Origin: JAFAHD01 sp963772515
GTDB lineage: Bacteria > Vulcanimicrobiota > Vulcanimicrobiia > Eremiobacterales > Eremiobacteraceae
Direction of reading: 5' to 3'
Length of the DNA: 64,000 bases
Assembly: GCA_963772515.1 (NCBI GenBank)
Contig: CAVYXC010000002.1
Coordinates: forward strand, 868,001-932,000
The notes under the pieces are model-generated. The model did not search any database. It was not told the DNA's origin and saw only the letters and a list, made by a program, of their open reading frames with translations. Position numbers and translations under genes: made by a program. Positions 62,413 to 64,000 of the stretch are shown piece by piece. Position 1 is the first letter of the stretch, and every line of letters starts with the position of its first letter.

Positions 62413-63475
62413 CCGGCGAGCTCACCGCCAGGAAGCTCATCAGCAGGCCGACGAGCCCCGCGATGAAGGGGAGCCCGGCCCAGATATGCACCTTATAGTA
62501 GATGGGATAGCCGCGCACGAGATACGTCGCGTAGTGCGCAGCGAAGTACAAGAACGGTACCGCGAATGCAACCGTGCGGAATTGCCATATGCGCTGCGCT
62601 GAAGGCTGAAGCCATAGGACGAGCGCATCGCTGCACAGACCGGCGATCGCGACACCCAGTATCTGATCGTTCCCGCCGTGCTGCGTCTCCATCAGCAGCG
62701 AATTGATGAGCAATATCGCGGTTAGCGCGCCGAACGGCAGCCGTGCCCCCCACTGGCGCAATGCGAAGAGGACGATACCGCTCAGAAGCGCGGCATCGAG
62801 CAATTGCACCGTCACCGAGCGATCGATCTTGAGCTCGAGCAGGTCGGGTGAGGGCCTCGGACCGATGCCCCATGCGCCAAGCGCAGGCGCGAATTGCGTC
62901 ATGAACGTCAGGCCGCAATACAGCCACGCCAGCGAGAGGACGGCAGGCCACAGCGAGGCGCCGCGCGGTGTGCTGCCGCGGGCGATTGCGGCGCGCAGCG
63001 GTCCGGTCAGCACGAGCGCCATGCCGGTCGCAAGTCCGAGGTGCGTCGGGCTGAGCAGCGCCTCCGTATCCTTCTCGATACCGAAGCGCAGATGCCACGC
63101 CAGGTCGCCCACTCCGCAGAGCATGAACAACGCGATGCCGAGCGCCGACCAGGCGTAGCCGGTCGGAATCGCGCGCGCCCAGCGTACGATCGGGTTGGAG
63201 CGGTCCTTGACGTTCGCGCCAAGGCCCGAAACGACGTAGGAACCGAAGACGATGGCGAGCAGCGTGAAGGCGCCGTAGAACATCGCGTGCCACGGCGTGA
63301 AGAAGGTTTCGATGCGGTCGAGATGGTTGTGCGCCCAGCCGTCGACGTAGAGGCCGCCGACGAACAGCCCGCTCAAGCCCACCATCACCCAATCGAACGT
63401 CAGGCTCACGCGGTCAAGCTCGCGGCCGGAGCTCCGCTCGGGCGCCGGGGCTGTCGCGGTCGCTGTCGTGGCCAT
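62375..63475 (-). CDS. polytopic membrane protein of unknown function
   Basis: A 366-residue protein with about nine hydrophobic helices spread over the length (first near 29-47, last near 333-352) and conserved-looking polar residues in membrane context (GGLYVDGWAHNHLDRIETFFTP, shortened: DGWAHNHLD and TPWHAMFYG). The HNHLD and PWH motifs resemble metal- or heme-binding loops, but I recognise no family. The N-terminus is an Ala/Thr-rich cytosolic tail. Its 3' end overlaps prfB by 38 bp in the convergent orientation. Confidence 0.78.
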   Translation of the reverse strand: MATTATATAPAPERSSGRELDRVSLTFDWVMVGLSGLFVGGLYVDGWAHNHLDRIETFFTPWHAMFYGAFTLLAIVFGSYVVSGLGANVKDRSNPIVRWARAIPTGYAWSALGIALFMLCGVGDLAWHLRFGIEKDTEALLSPTHLGLATGMALVLTGPLRAAIARGSTPRGASLWPAVLSLAWLYCGLTFMTQFAPALGAWGIGPRPSPDLLELKIDRSVTVQLLDAALLSGIVLFALRQWGARLPFGALTAILLINSLLMETQHGGNDQILGVAIAGLCSDALVLWLQPSAQRIWQFRTVAFAVPFLYFAAHYATYLVRGYPIYYKVHIWAGLPFIAGLVGLLMSFLAVSSPATPRGVPADTPA

Positions 63476-63581
63476 CGGAGCGGAGGTTCGGCAAAGGACC
63501 GGCCCGAATACTGCTCCCGTATCAACCCGCGGCTGTCGCTAGACTAAGAGAGAAACGGGCGACGCACGACGGGAGAAGGGG

Positions 63582-63833
63582 GTGGTCGCCGTCAGTACAG
63601 ACACTACCATGTTCCATCAAAGCCTGACCGTCGGCGAAGCATTTGCTCTCCACCCTGGTGCGAGAGCAGTCTTCGCCAACTTTCACCTCGGGGGATGCGC
63701 CCACTGCGCGATCTCGGAATTCGAGACGATCGAGCAAGTGAGCGAAGGTTACGGCATCCCGCTCTCCATGATCCTGGACGCGCTCAACGCGCTGCCGCCC
63801 ATGGAGCCTGCGACGGTCCAGAAAGCCTCGTAA
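63582..63833 (+). CDS. DUF1858-domain protein
   Basis: An 83-residue protein carrying the DUF1858 helical domain: TVGEAFALHPGARAVFANF, then a CAHC pair in LGGCAHCAISEFETIEQ and SMILDALNALPP. The two Cys are conserved in this family, which often accompanies hybrid-cluster or Fe-S repair proteins (ScdA/YtfE-like); a redox or metal-cluster role is inference. GTG at 63582 follows a good GGGAGAAGG; ATG at 63609 is an alternative. It is followed by a palindromic repeat and a terminator. Confidence 0.82.
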   Translation: MVAVSTDTTMFHQSLTVGEAFALHPGARAVFANFHLGGCAHCAISEFETIEQVSEGYGIPLSMILDALNALPPMEPATVQKAS

Positions 63834-63835
63834 CC

Positions 63836-63860
63836 TGTAGCGGTCGAATGTATTCGACCG
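63836..63860 (+). repeat. dispersed palindromic repeat, copy after the DUF1858 gene
   Basis: TGTAG, arms CGGTCGAAT and ATTCGACCG around GT in place of TT. It begins three bases after the stop codon and ends 20 bp before the terminator stem. Confidence 0.85.
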
Positions 63861-63880
63861 CAAATCACGGAACCACCCGA

Positions 63881-63909
63881 CGAGCGTCTGCAAGACGCTC
63901 GTTTTTTTT
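63881..63909 (+). terminator. intrinsic terminator downstream of the DUF1858 gene
   Basis: CGAGCGTCT (63881-63889), loop GCA, AGACGCTCG (63893-63901), then eight T. The only textbook rho-independent terminator I found in the window. Confidence 0.93.
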
Positions 63910-63925
63910 AGAGAAGCAGGCCCGC

Positions 63926-64000
63926 ATGCCCGCGATATCGGTCATCGTGGTCAGCTACGATGCTGCGGACGAGCTCGAAGCCTGCCTGCGTTCGATCGCC
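63926..64000 (+). CDS. glycosyltransferase family 2 (5' end only)
   Basis: The first 25 codons give MPAISVIVVSYDAADELEAC, the canonical opening strand and nucleotide-sugar-binding turn of GT2 enzymes (VSY-N/D-x-x-x-x-L). The gene runs off the window end, so the sugar and pathway are unknown. ATG at 63926 is preceded by AGAAGC-AGG 9 bases upstream. Confidence 0.8.
   Translation, partial: MPAISVIVVSYDAADELEACLRSIA

Overview
The window is GC-rich, densely coded bacterial chromosome, mostly long operons with 1-8 nt gene overlaps and frequent GTG/TTG starts. Gene content points to a diderm member of the Terrabacteria side of the tree. Seen together are TolC/MacAB-type export (an outer membrane), RNase J, LytR-CpsA-Psr, a YtrA-type GntR regulator, a YlbL-like PDZ-S16 protease, dnaK-grpE-dnaJ-hspR, a CIRCE site and futalosine-route menaquinone genes. 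Candidatus Eremiobacterota (WPS-2) or a neighbouring phylum is my best guess; that is inference from gene content, not a database result. I saw no rRNA, tRNA or CRISPR array.

Layout. 1-978: 3'-truncated acyl-CoA dehydrogenase. 1.1-6.9 kb: ftsE-ftsX-M23 peptidase, then two tandem S41 proteases (envelope and division). 7.0-12.4 kb: acyl-CoA synthetase, metE, acyl-CoA dehydrogenase. 12.5-14.0 kb: a frameshifted PDZ-S16 protease. 14.0-17.2 kb: sulfatase plus DUF4239 membrane protein. 17.3-22.6 kb: heat-shock block hspR/dnaJ/grpE/dnaK/htrA, with CIRCE over the htrA promoter. 23.2-31.2 kb: eight-gene efflux operon headed by a GntR regulator with a consensus promoter and a candidate operator. 31.2-36.8 kb: small secreted protein, RNase J, orphan DppC-type permease, FtsK. 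36.9-39.9 kb: mqnE-mqnA-mqnC. 39.9-43.9 kb (minus): mnmA, thioredoxin-like protein, lipoprotein and two paralogues of an unrecognised family. 44.0-52.1 kb (plus): rodZ, yajQ, rimO, LCP, polysaccharide deacetylase, small membrane protein, hpf, secA. 52.1-61.2 kb: an accessory block between secA and prfB. 61.3-64 kb: prfB with programmed +1 frameshift, membrane protein, DUF1858 protein, start of a GT2 glycosyltransferase.

The most unusual signals are: (i) a dispersed palindromic element of about 26 bp, five copies, one inserted in frame in metE like a Rickettsia palindromic element, and one with compensatory changes in both arms; (ii) CIRCE plus hspR in one heat-shock locus; (iii) a GntR-controlled split-MacB operon with a clear promoter and operator; (iv) an unrecognised paralogue pair in the mnmA operon; (v) an accessory block marked by 20-bp-period repeats, containing a secreted-protein gene interrupted by an in-frame TGA.
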